Assembly: GCF_009725165.1 (NCBI RefSeq)
Contig: NZ_WNZW01000002.1
Coordinates: forward strand, 744,001-808,000
Length of the DNA stretch: 64,000 bases
Source: Paenibacillus woosongensis
Lineage (GTDB): Bacteria > Bacillota > Bacilli > Paenibacillales > Paenibacillaceae
Direction: 5' to 3'
Shown here: positions 18,713 to 26,193 of the stretch, piece by piece
Numbering within the stretch: position 1 is the first letter of the stretch
Layout: each line of letters begins with the position of its first letter
Translations under genes and position numbers: made by a program
The notes under the pieces: model-generated
Told to the model about the DNA's origin: nothing
Databases searched by the model: none
Seen by the model: only the letters and a program-made list of their open reading frames with translations

Positions 18713-18988
18713 TCAACCTCCAGCAATCACACTGCTGATGTATAGGGTGTCATTTTTTTGTAATACTGTATCAATTCCCTGCCTTAACCGAATATCATCA
18801 TCATTTATAAAAATGATAATATTACTCTTTAATTTACCGTCATTAGCATATATTGATGTTTTTACAGAGGGGTAATTGGTTATTAACTGATGCAAGATAT
18901 CTCTAACCGTAGCCCCGTCCTGGACCTGAAGAGCCTTCTGACCATCGATTAATGACATCATCGTAGTCGAAACGACTAATTTCGCCAT
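18713..18988 (-). CDS. MoaD/CysO-like sulfur carrier protein
   Basis: A 91-residue ubiquitin-fold protein. ATVRDILHQL, NIIIFINDDDIRLRQGIDTV and the C-terminus DTLYISSVIAGG match CysO/MoaD/ThiS carriers. The terminal Gly-Gly is adenylated by an E1-like enzyme and converted to a thiocarboxylate that donates sulfide. The E1-like and cysteine desulfurase genes lie at the other end of the same cluster. The likely acceptor is the YcaO-activated peptide bond (inference). The Gly-Gly codons GGAGGT also form the ribosome binding site of the next gene. It is the first protein gene after the tRNA gene. Confidence 0.9.
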   Translation of the reverse strand: MAKLVVSTTMMSLIDGQKALQVQDGATVRDILHQLITNYPSVKTSIYANDGKLKSNIIIFINDDDIRLRQGIDTVLQKNDTLYISSVIAGG

Positions 18989-19023
18989 ATTTTCACCTCG
19001 TACATATGATAAAAAGTAAGGGG

Positions 19024-19099
19024 TGGTAGCGGTGATTGGAGTCGAACCAATACCTTCCGGGAATGCACCGGACGCTCTTATCTCCTGAGCTACACCGCT
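19024..19099 (-). tRNA. Atypical tRNA-Met-like gene, anticodon CAU with G33
   Basis: Seventy-six bases fold into a complete cloverleaf: acceptor stem AGCGGTG/CACCGCT (7 of 7 pairs), D stem GCTC/GAGC, anticodon stem TCCGG/CCGGA, T stem ATTGG/CCAAT with loop TTCGACT, then A73 and an encoded CCA. The anticodon loop is TGCATTC, which puts CAT at 34-36, G at 33 where U is nearly universal, and T at 37 where A is expected. The acceptor and D arms resemble a Firmicute elongator tRNA-Met as I remember it. The D loop AGGAGATAA lacks G18-G19 at the usual spacing and the T stem is AU-rich. All stems are intact, so decay is unlikely; a charged but non-translating tRNA is the favoured reading. Confidence 0.88.
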
Positions 19100-19142
19100 T
19101 TAAGTGAATTTAACGCCTTTTAAGGAGTTTTATTCTTTTTAT

Positions 19143-19172
19143 ATTATATATTTACAGAAAAGCATATTTCAA
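19143..19172 (-). promoter_or_regulatory. Promoter of the tRNA and sulfur-carrier operon
   Basis: Minus-strand -35 TTGAAA (19167-19172), 18-base spacer and a perfect -10 TATAAT (19143-19148) lie about 45 bases upstream of the tRNA 5-prime end. No other candidate is visible between the AraC gene and the tRNA, and no terminator lies between the tRNA and the carrier gene. The tRNA and the downstream genes therefore probably share one transcript (inference). Confidence 0.7.
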
Positions 19173-19186
19173 TAAATCTGTAAATA
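19149..19186. promoter_or_regulatory. 10-bp perfect inverted repeat overlapping the tRNA promoter
   Basis: The arms TATTTACAGA (19149-19158) and TCTGTAAATA (19177-19186) are perfect inverted repeats separated by 18 bases that contain the -35 hexamer. The geometry suggests an operator. The adjacent AraC-family gene is the obvious candidate regulator, although AraC proteins usually prefer direct repeats. An RNA hairpin is unlikely because most of the element lies upstream of the expected transcript start. Confidence 0.6.
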
Positions 19187-19221
19187 ATTAACTCCTTTAA
19201 ATTATCAAATACAATATTACA

Positions 19222-19248
19222 AAATTAGACGGAAGTTTCCCTCCGCCT
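19222..19248 (-). terminator. Rho-independent terminator after the AraC-type gene
   Basis: On the minus strand AGGCGGAGG-GAAA-CTTCCGTCT forms a nine-pair stem (two G-T pairs) with a GAAA tetraloop, followed by AATTTTG. It lies 56 bases beyond the AraC-type stop and before the tRNA promoter, so it separates the two transcripts. Confidence 0.6.
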
Positions 19249-19303
19249 CTGACTGCTATCGACAAAATATTCTCGACATATTAATTTATTGCCTTCTGCC
19301 TTC

Positions 19304-20080
19304 TTAGTTAATCTTACTTTTTTGGGTACTTATGCTCTTTTTATATTCCGCAGGTGTCATCATCGTGTATCTTTTAAACAAAGCACTGAATTGTGAAGTT
19401 GAGGTGTATCCAACTAAACTCGCTATTTTCGTTACTGGTAGCTGAGTCGTACGCAACATTTCCTTACCGTAATTGATACGCAGTTGATTGAGATAATAGA
19501 TGGGGGAAATTCCAAATACCTTGGAAAATGTATTACTCAAATAAGTAGGATGGCTTCCAACGAGATCGCCCAAGGTTTGCAAAGTAATTGGGGTATTATA
19601 ATGAGAACGAATATGACGATGAACTTTGATAAGTCTGGTATCTATTTTATTTAAGCAGTTTGAATCTTCGTCAACTTCATTCATTTGTTGTACGATTTCG
19701 TTGATAACAAGAGACAAACCCTGTAAACTCACTTCATTCCCTTCTAAGATATTACTTCCAAAATAAAGTAACTCATTAAAATAGATACACTCGTTTAATC
19801 GAATGATCGCCTCTTTTGTATTCTTTAACGAACTGTTACTAAACGTAAATCCTTGTACCTGCATCCGATAGGTTGAATGACTTTGAATTTTAATAATATG
19901 ATTTGATTTTTTTAAAATGATAACGCTCTCATCATGTAGTTCAAGCTGCTTTTTATTATCAATCAAAATTGCCCTGCCTTGAACTTCAAGATATACGGGA
20001 CAGTTTTTCGGTATATACCATAATTCTGTCTCGCCTGGCATAATATAATTTTTTTTGCGAATGGTTATCAAGCGTGACAA
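19304..20080 (-). CDS. AraC-family transcriptional regulator
   Basis: A 258-residue regulator with an N-terminal cupin-like sensor half and a C-terminal double helix-turn-helix: LQTLGDLVGSHPTYLSNTFS, then VTKIASLVGYTSTSQFSALF and the signature MTPAEYKKS. The start is TTG at 20080, with an unusual G7 tract five bases upstream acting as ribosome site. It is the only regulator of the cluster. It sits between the biosynthetic genes and the tRNA promoter, so it probably controls one or both transcription units (inference). The effector is unknown. Confidence 0.88.
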   Translation of the reverse strand: MSRLITIRKKNYIMPGETELWYIPKNCPVYLEVQGRAILIDNKKQLELHDESVIILKKSNHIIKIQSHSTYRMQVQGFTFSNSSLKNTKEAIIRLNECIYFNELLYFGSNILEGNEVSLQGLSLVINEIVQQMNEVDEDSNCLNKIDTRLIKVHRHIRSHYNTPITLQTLGDLVGSHPTYLSNTFSKVFGISPIYYLNQLRINYGKEMLRTTQLPVTKIASLVGYTSTSQFSALFKRYTMMTPAEYKKSISTQKSKIN

Positions 20081-20131
20081 GATATCCCCCCCAAAAAAAA
20101 ATGTTAAGAACTCATTCTGTTTGTCCGCTTA

Positions 20132-20743
20132 CTAATATATCGTGTTCAGATATTCTATTAGTTTAAGGGCATCCTTTTGTTTCAAATCTAATTCTTTACG
20201 GTTTTCCATTACAAACTGTTTGAATGGTTCTAATTCTCGATCATTTTCCTCAAAACAATTAAACAAGTAATAATATGTCAAATCGTAAAAATAAGTGTCC
20301 TTTGCTGTCTGTATAATTTTTTCCGCGATTTCTGGCTGGATGATTTGTTTCTCTAATGCTCTTAATACACTATAGCGAATATTTACAAGTGGTTCTGTAA
20401 CTGCCCTTAAAGAGTCTGGGTCAAAAGTAAGAGCCACTTCTGCATCTGACTCGATGATTTTGTCCTTATACATCCTGTACACATCACCAATTCCAACCAT
20501 ACCATATACATCCAGTTCTGCGGCACGGAGCGCCCCCATACTTGAACTTCCAATCACCTTCACGCCTCGTTTAAGAACACTTAACACTTCTCTTGGCGTG
20601 ACAGATAAGTTCATATGGAAGACGCCGTCCACAATTGCGACTATTTTCGCATCATCAGGAATATTTTGTAAATCTCCTCGTTTAATAGGCCCCCGTAAGT
20701 CAGCTTTAACTTTTAGAAACTGACAAACTTGATTATGACTCAT
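20132..20743 (-). CDS. TfuA-domain protein, partner of YcaO
   Basis: A TfuA-like protein of about 203 residues, with the hallmark IVAIVDGVFHMNLSVTPREV, VLSVLKRGVKVIGSSSMGAL and RAAEL. TfuA proteins accompany YcaO enzymes that make peptide thioamides, as in McrA thioglycine and thioviridamide-type RiPPs, and are thought to deliver sulfur. The coordinates given use ATG 20743, but this ATG has no ribosome site. TfuA proteins normally begin with an IYIGPS-like strand, and exactly IIYIGPSM is encoded just upstream. AAGGAG at 20774-20779 would place a non-AUG start at ATC 20764 or ATT 20761. Confidence 0.9.
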   Translation of the reverse strand: MSHNQVCQFLKVKADLRGPIKRGDLQNIPDDAKIVAIVDGVFHMNLSVTPREVLSVLKRGVKVIGSSSMGALRAAELDVYGMVGIGDVYRMYKDKIIESDAEVALTFDPDSLRAVTEPLVNIRYSVLRALEKQIIQPEIAEKIIQTAKDTYFYDLTYYYLFNCFEENDRELEPFKQFVMENRKELDLKQKDALKLIEYLNTIY

Positions 20744-20802
20744 ACTAGGACCAATATAAATGATAGGTAGCGTCTCCTTAATTAGAATTTTCCCCCTTTA
20801 AT

Positions 20803-22368
20803 TTACAGTTTTGGATTTTGCCATTTGGCAATTAACTCGTCTTCTTTTTCTTTAGTAATTCGGTCAAATAGAACATGTGCTTTGTTTACATTTATCGAAC
20901 GCAAAGAGAAATCTTCAGGCCATTGTAAAACTTCATCGAAATTCATTTGACTGGTAATGCCACGTGAAATGCTTGGGAAGAAGGGGGAACCTAATTGCGT
21001 AATCCATCTAATCGCTTCAACAATATGCAAGAAAATTTCAGCCATTCTCTTTTTATGATCATCCTGTTTTGCTAATTGCCAAGGCGCTGTTTTCTCTAAA
21101 TAGGCGTTTAAGTGGTTCGAAAATATCATAATCGCATTAATTGCGGCAGAAGGACTATTTTCATTCATAGATTTCTCCACAATCTGTCTGGTTAGGAAAG
21201 CTTGTTCCCGGATCTCTATATCTAGCTGGTCGATGGTGCCTATCCCCTGAACTTCAATTCGACCATCAAAGTATTTGAAAATCATCTGGATAGTTCGGTT
21301 CACCAAATTCCCCAAATTATTCGCTAAGCCACTATTTATACTGGAGATCAAATTCTGGTAATCCAAGTCTCCATCACGCCCTACAGTGAGCTCCTTCAAC
21401 AAATAATATTTCAAAGCGTCGGGGGTTATATCCTCCGCAAGCATAGTCGGATCGATTTTAGTAGCTGGGTCGGATTTGGATATCTTTTTGCTGGAAATCG
21501 TCCACCATCCGTGAACGATCAAGGATTTAGGCAAACTGACTCCAGCTGACATCAGTATACACGGCCAATAAATGGCGTGAAATTTTAAAATATCTTTGCC
21601 AATAATATGAATCGTATTACCCCAATATTGATTAAATAGCTCACTGTCGAATCCACCCAGATTAGAAATATAATTCGTTAATGCATCTATCCAGACGTAC
21701 ATAATGTGCGACTCGTTACCAGGCACCTGAATCCCCCATCGAAAGGACGTTCTTGATATAGAAAGATCCTGCAGCGGATTATGCTTTAAAAACCCCAGTA
21801 CTTCATTTCTTCTAGTTTCCGGGTAAATGAATTCAGGATGTTGTTCAATATGACCCAACAGCCGATCATAATATTTGGACATCCGAAAAAAATAGGTCTC
21901 TTCACGCATAAAATCTACGGTCCGGTTATGTATCGGGCAAAGCTTACCTTCCAACAGTTCAGACTCCGGGTAATATTGTTCACAATCTACGCAATACAAG
22001 CCCTCATAGTGACCCAAGTAGATATCGCCATTTTCCTCCATTCTCTTCCATATCTCTTGGGCGACTTGACGGTGTCTCGGTTCTGTCGTTCGAATAAAGT
22101 CGTCATATGCAATACCCAGTTTGCCCCACGTTTCTATGAATTTCTCCGCTAAATCATCGACAAATTTCTGGGGTTCACAATTGTTTTTCTGCGCAGCTCG
22201 TTCGATTTTCAAACCATATTCATCCGTACCTGTTGTTAAACGTGACCGGTAGCCTCTTAATTTGTAATATCGATTATAACAATCCGCAAGAATCGTTGAG
22301 TATGCATGTCCTAAATGCGGCGTTCCGCTGGCATAATAAATGGGCGTAGTGATATAAGTATACTTCAT
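20803..22368 (-). CDS. metG: Methionyl-tRNA synthetase (intact, cluster copy)
   Basis: A 521-residue class I synthetase closely matching MetRS. The HIGH motif is HLGH at about residues 18-21, the zinc-knuckle insertion has CVDC and CPIH, WIDALTNYI lines the methionine pocket, and the KMSKS loop is intact as KKISKSDPATK. The C-terminal tRNA-binding EMAP-like domain of many MetRSs is absent, as in other compact forms. ATG 22368 has GAGGTG six bases upstream; GTG 22377 is an alternative. It either charges the cluster tRNA-Met or is a drug-resistant duplicate protecting the producer; both are inference. Confidence 0.9.
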   Translation of the reverse strand: MKYTYITTPIYYASGTPHLGHAYSTILADCYNRYYKLRGYRSRLTTGTDEYGLKIERAAQKNNCEPQKFVDDLAEKFIETWGKLGIAYDDFIRTTEPRHRQVAQEIWKRMEENGDIYLGHYEGLYCVDCEQYYPESELLEGKLCPIHNRTVDFMREETYFFRMSKYYDRLLGHIEQHPEFIYPETRRNEVLGFLKHNPLQDLSISRTSFRWGIQVPGNESHIMYVWIDALTNYISNLGGFDSELFNQYWGNTIHIIGKDILKFHAIYWPCILMSAGVSLPKSLIVHGWWTISSKKISKSDPATKIDPTMLAEDITPDALKYYLLKELTVGRDGDLDYQNLISSINSGLANNLGNLVNRTIQMIFKYFDGRIEVQGIGTIDQLDIEIREQAFLTRQIVEKSMNENSPSAAINAIMIFSNHLNAYLEKTAPWQLAKQDDHKKRMAEIFLHIVEAIRWITQLGSPFFPSISRGITSQMNFDEVLQWPEDFSLRSINVNKAHVLFDRITKEKEDELIAKWQNPKL

Positions 22369-22406
22369 CTTCTTCACCTCAGTAATTTTCTTTAGTAATG
22401 GTCTTT

Positions 22407-23405
22407 TTAATCGTAAAGCGAGCCAATCAAACGAACACTAGCTGTTTCTAAGGCATTCACTAATATCTTTCCACCAATGGGGAGTGTATATATTGGATCA
22501 ACATGAGAAAAATTCACATTTGCAATAATCGGAAAATCATAACCCTTCAAACTATCCTTGAGTAGTTCTTGTAGCTTGGAGGTATCAGAAAAATAAGAAT
22601 TTCTAGGGAACATGCCTATCATAAGTCCTTGTATACACTCAAATATACCAAGTTGTTTGAGTTGTGTTATTGAACGAAGAAACTTATTTGGAGGTTCGTT
22701 AAAACCTGATTCTATAAGTAAAACCGAATTTTCCATTGAAGGGAAATAGGGCGTTCCTGCCAATGCGAGTAACGTATCTAGATTTCCTCCCAATAGTTTC
22801 CCAGTACATTCACCACTTTGAAGTATTTCCCACCCTGGGTGAGGATATACTTCTCTTGGACCGAGTGACTCCTTTAGGTACCATAAATCATCCGCACAAT
22901 AATCTGATGCTGAAAGTTCAATATCATGTTCTCCATTAATTAATCGGAGGAAACTTTCCATCGAAATTGGAAATAAGTTAGGATCGCAAAAAGCTGAAAA
23001 TGACATTCCGTGAAGCGTTTTACAACCGGTCATATGGTGTATTCCGTTTAGCAATCCCGTCGTGTCGCTATAACCGATTATGAGTTTTCCAGATTCTTTA
23101 ATGAGATCATAGTCCAAAACATCAAGGAGTTGGTTGGAATTGTATCCGCCAAAAGCCGCCATAATCATTGTAGTATCAGGAGAAGAAAGTGCGGAATGAA
23201 AATCATCTATCCTTTGCTCTAATGAGCTGACACCAAGTTCCCCTTGCTCATTTATGTACCTTCCAAATTTCACCCGGTATCCAAACTTCTCCAACCTATT
23301 AATTCCGATTCTAATCATTTTTTCTGACATGACCGACATTGAATTAGAGGGAGTCAGAATAAAGATTCCATCACCCTTCTGCATGTTCCTTAGCTTACCA
23401 CACAT
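22407..23405 (-). CDS. MccF-like LD-carboxypeptidase (S66 family), candidate self-immunity
   Basis: A 332-residue S66-family serine peptidase. The nucleophile lies in IIGYSDTTGLL, the Glu in VLLIESGFNE and the His in NVNFSHVDPIYTLPIGG. The family includes LD-carboxypeptidases of cell-wall recycling and MccF, which inactivates microcin C by cleaving the amide joining aspartate to its nucleotide-like part. ATG 23405 has GGAGG inside the end of the MetRS-like gene, with 16 bases overlap, implying translational coupling. Location between two MetRS homologues favours an MccF-type immunity role (inference). Confidence 0.85.
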   Translation of the reverse strand: MCGKLRNMQKGDGIFILTPSNSMSVMSEKMIRIGINRLEKFGYRVKFGRYINEQGELGVSSLEQRIDDFHSALSSPDTTMIMAAFGGYNSNQLLDVLDYDLIKESGKLIIGYSDTTGLLNGIHHMTGCKTLHGMSFSAFCDPNLFPISMESFLRLINGEHDIELSASDYCADDLWYLKESLGPREVYPHPGWEILQSGECTGKLLGGNLDTLLALAGTPYFPSMENSVLLIESGFNEPPNKFLRSITQLKQLGIFECIQGLMIGMFPRNSYFSDTSKLQELLKDSLKGYDFPIIANVNFSHVDPIYTLPIGGKILVNALETASVRLIGSLYD

Positions 23406-24880
23406 TCAATTGTCCTCCATGTTTCTGCAGAAAACTTAAGATTACAGCCCTCCAGCCGGTCCAGGTCATCCACTGAACTAAAAGTTACATCTTCAAAAAT
23501 GTTATAGCTCTCAATTATGGTTGGAACAAAGGGCTTTATGAGTATGATGACCCCTGCCATCATTTTGCATATCAATTCTAAATCCGCCAAGGATGGATTT
23601 TTGTAAAGCTCGCGAGTGGAAATTATATTTCCACATTGCTTAATATATCGTAGAACCTCAGTCAAAGCCTGATTGGGATTCAATTTTTCGAAATGTCCCC
23701 TAACGAGCACTATAGTTTCGTATATGAGTTCATGTAACACTCCTTGTTTAGGAACAGTAGACACATTATTGTTTTGGAGAATAGTCCTGCACCGTTTTAA
23801 AAAACCTCCAACCTGTCGACAAAGTACACTGTTAATAACTTGAACAAACTCAGCTTCTTTGAAATAAAAATCATTCATCGTGTCCGGGGTTCGGTATGCA
23901 CAATAAAATCGGATATAATCTACGGGAAACTTATGAGTCAGCTCGAATATGTCCAAGGGAATATCAGTAGCTGACAGATCTAAGAACCCCCTCGCTGATA
24001 TTTGGAAATCAACAGTATAACTATGTGTCGCTTCTCTTAGAAGGATTGGCCATACAATCCCATGGTAATAAACAATATTTTTCCCTAAAAAGTGCCGAAA
24101 AGATATATTTCCACCCAAGTCATTGGCTAAAAAAAGATAACCAATCAACGACTCATACCACAAGTAAATATACTGATCTTCATCATTAAACGGAATAGTA
24201 ATTCCGTAATAGTTGTCTCGCGTGAAATCCCATTCTGATAAACCATCACACAACAAGGAATTTAAATAGTTTTTGACATGAATTTGCATCTGACGGTCTA
24301 TGCCATCCTCAATTATTGATTTCCCTTTTTGGATGTCTAGGAACCAATGATTTACGATGCTTTCAATAATTTGATCGCTTCCGCAAAAAGCGCACATATA
24401 GTTATTTTCTGAATCGCTCAGTTTTATTTTTCCTGTCTTTGTCACTACATCGCTGGATCCAATACGAAAACGTTTGGGCAAATACTCCAGGCATTCTCCA
24501 CATGAATAAATAATTGTCTCCTTTTGCACAATATAACCTTTTTCTCTTAAGTTGTATAACGACTCGTATACAAGATCACGAAGAGCGGAGTCATCAGTAC
24601 GTTCATATGTATCAAAACGTATATCCAAACAATCAAAAATTTTCTTGTATCTCTCATGATAGTTACTTTTTAAAACCTCTGCCTCGATATTTGTATCTTG
24701 GAGTTCCTTTTTAACCCAAAGCCCGTGGACATCGGTTGCGGAAACTAGCACACTGTCGTAACCCAGAATAGCAGCCATACGATTTATGATATCAGCAGGT
24801 AAATAAGTACTAGCAATATGTGCAATGTGGATATCGGAAGGAATAAAAGGGAAGGCGGCGGTTATAACCAGACGATTCAT
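23390..24880 (-). CDS. MetRS paralogue with degenerate catalytic signatures
   Basis: A 496-residue MetRS homologue: N-terminal Rossmann fold with HIAH at residues 18-21 in place of HIGH, zinc-knuckle cysteines kept (CGEC and CAFC), and the LWYESLIGYL region matching the MetRS methionine-pocket segment. Where KMSKS should be, the sequence reads GFLDLSATDIPLD, so both lysines that bind ATP and stabilise the transition state are gone and the loop is shorter. Normal adenylation is therefore unlikely. It may use methionyl-tRNA or a pre-formed adenylate, or bind tRNA as an accessory subunit (inference). It overlaps the MccF-like gene. Confidence 0.85.
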   Translation of the reverse strand: MNRLVITAAFPFIPSDIHIAHIASTYLPADIINRMAAILGYDSVLVSATDVHGLWVKKELQDTNIEAEVLKSNYHERYKKIFDCLDIRFDTYERTDDSALRDLVYESLYNLREKGYIVQKETIIYSCGECLEYLPKRFRIGSSDVVTKTGKIKLSDSENNYMCAFCGSDQIIESIVNHWFLDIQKGKSIIEDGIDRQMQIHVKNYLNSLLCDGLSEWDFTRDNYYGITIPFNDEDQYIYLWYESLIGYLFLANDLGGNISFRHFLGKNIVYYHGIVWPILLREATHSYTVDFQISARGFLDLSATDIPLDIFELTHKFPVDYIRFYCAYRTPDTMNDFYFKEAEFVQVINSVLCRQVGGFLKRCRTILQNNNVSTVPKQGVLHELIYETIVLVRGHFEKLNPNQALTEVLRYIKQCGNIISTRELYKNPSLADLELICKMMAGVIILIKPFVPTIIESYNIFEDVTFSSVDDLDRLEGCNLKFSAETWRTIECVVS

Positions 24881-24911
24881 CTCCGGTATGCACTCCTGTC
24901 AGTAAGAAATT

Positions 24912-26066
24912 TCACAATTCAAAGTTATCGACTATATCTTTCAAAGCAGATACTAAATAACGAACATCTTCATCTGTATTAAAAGTACCAAAGCTAACCC
25001 GAAGCGATCCACCGGGAAAAGTCCCTGCAGTTTGATGAGCGATGGGCGTACAATGATATCCAGCTCTAACTGCAATGCCGTAGTGTTCATCTAATAAAAC
25101 ACCCAATTCAATTGGATCAATACCTTCCACATTAAAGGACACTACGCCGGTGCGGTAACGCAGATCGGATGGCCCATAGATTCGTACTAATTCGATAGAG
25201 TTCAATTCCTCCAATAACTTTGCCGTTAATTTCATTTCCTCTTCATAGATACGCTCTACGGTTTGTTCTAACACGAACTCTACACCCGCAAGCAGTCCAC
25301 CGATCCCCGGCGTGTTTGGAGTGCCGCTTTCATAACGATAAGGCAATTTTAAGGGCTGTTCGCTATCTTCAGAATAGTTTCCCGTCCCCCCCATAATAAG
25401 AGGTTCCAATCTCAACTGCTGATTGATATAAAGCCCCCCCGTACCTTGAGGGCCATATAATCCTTTATGTCCAGGAAAGGCAAGCATATCCACATTCATT
25501 GCAACCACATCAATGGGCAATACACCAGCCGACTGCGAGGCATCCACCAACAAAGCGATTCCCCGTTCTTTAGCCAATCTCCCTATTTCTTCTATAGGTG
25601 TAATTGCACCCGTTAAGTTGGAGACATGAGATACTACAATCAACTTTGTATTCTTTTGAATCTGTCTTTCGAAACTGACAATGTCCCAGGACCAGTCCTT
25701 CCTAGGTGATATGTAGGTAACTTCTACGGCTTTATGGTTTTTAAGATACTCTAAGGGACGTCTAACCGAGTTATGCTCAATCGTAGTTGTAATTACATGA
25801 TCATGCGGTTGTAAAAAACCAATGATAGCTTGATTTAATGCATGAGTTGCACTCGAGGTAAATATGATAGATTGTGGATCATTGCAATTAAACAACCTTG
25901 CCAACTGAACTCTAGCATTAAACAGGACAGAACGTACATCTTCTGCCAAGCGATAATTACCTCTTCCAGGATTCGCTCCCAGTGTTATTAAATCTTGCAT
26001 TCTTACGGAAACGCTTTCTGGTTTAGGCCAAGACGTGGCCGCATTGTCCAGATAAACCACTTTCAT
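24912..26066 (-). CDS. Cysteine desulfurase (NifS/SufS-like)
   Basis: A 384-residue PLP-dependent class V aminotransferase fold. It begins VVYLDNAATSWPKPESV, has IEHNSVRRPL (cofactor His), the PLP lysine in FPGHKGLYGPQGTGG and a candidate persulfide cysteine in RAGYHCTPIAHQT. It extracts sulfur from cysteine as an enzyme persulfide. The first gene of the minus-strand cluster, it faces the E1-like gene across a 127-base shared promoter region; together they would charge the CysO/MoaD-like carrier for thioamide formation (inference). Confidence 0.9.
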   Translation of the reverse strand: MKVVYLDNAATSWPKPESVSVRMQDLITLGANPGRGNYRLAEDVRSVLFNARVQLARLFNCNDPQSIIFTSSATHALNQAIIGFLQPHDHVITTTIEHNSVRRPLEYLKNHKAVEVTYISPRKDWSWDIVSFERQIQKNTKLIVVSHVSNLTGAITPIEEIGRLAKERGIALLVDASQSAGVLPIDVVAMNVDMLAFPGHKGLYGPQGTGGLYINQQLRLEPLIMGGTGNYSEDSEQPLKLPYRYESGTPNTPGIGGLLAGVEFVLEQTVERIYEEEMKLTAKLLEELNSIELVRIYGPSDLRYRTGVVSFNVEGIDPIELGVLLDEHYGIAVRAGYHCTPIAHQTAGTFPGGSLRVSFGTFNTDEDVRYLVSALKDIVDNFEL

Positions 26067-26118
26067 CTCATGGAACCCCTTTCATAAAGTTGCACGAGTA
26101 AAAATTATTTAGTTTGTA

Positions 26119-26148
26119 TTGACTCTTTAGCCGCCTATAGATTACCAT
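26119..26148 (+). promoter_or_regulatory. Predicted promoter of the E1-like gene
   Basis: TTGACT at 26119-26124 and TACCAT at 26143-26148, spaced 18 bases, precede a strong GAAAGGAG ribosome site and ATG at 26194. The -10 is a weak match (4 of 6). It overlaps the opposing promoter, so the two may be mutually exclusive. Confidence 0.45.
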
Positions 26149-26167
26149 AAAAAAAAGTTTATTACAA
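26139..26167 (-). promoter_or_regulatory. Predicted promoter of the main biosynthetic operon
   Basis: On the minus strand TTGTAA (26162-26167) and TAATCT (26139-26144), each 4 of 6 to consensus, are spaced by exactly 17 bases and lie about 70 bases upstream of the cysteine desulfurase start. This is the only visible candidate to start the run of genes down to the AraC-type gene. Confidence 0.5.
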
Positions 26168-26193
26168 TTATTTTTGAAAGGAGCCTGCAGTGA

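Noticed and set aside
19024-19099. Reading the tRNA anticodon as TGC (Ala) or GCA (Cys) so that U33 is conserved
   Set aside because: Shifting the loop breaks the perfect TCCGG/CCGGA anticodon stem, and the acceptor and D arms resemble tRNA-Met.
20803-24880. Both MetRS genes as one gene split by a frameshift
   Set aside because: Each has its own complete N-terminal Rossmann fold and C-terminal helical region, and an unrelated MccF-like gene lies between them.
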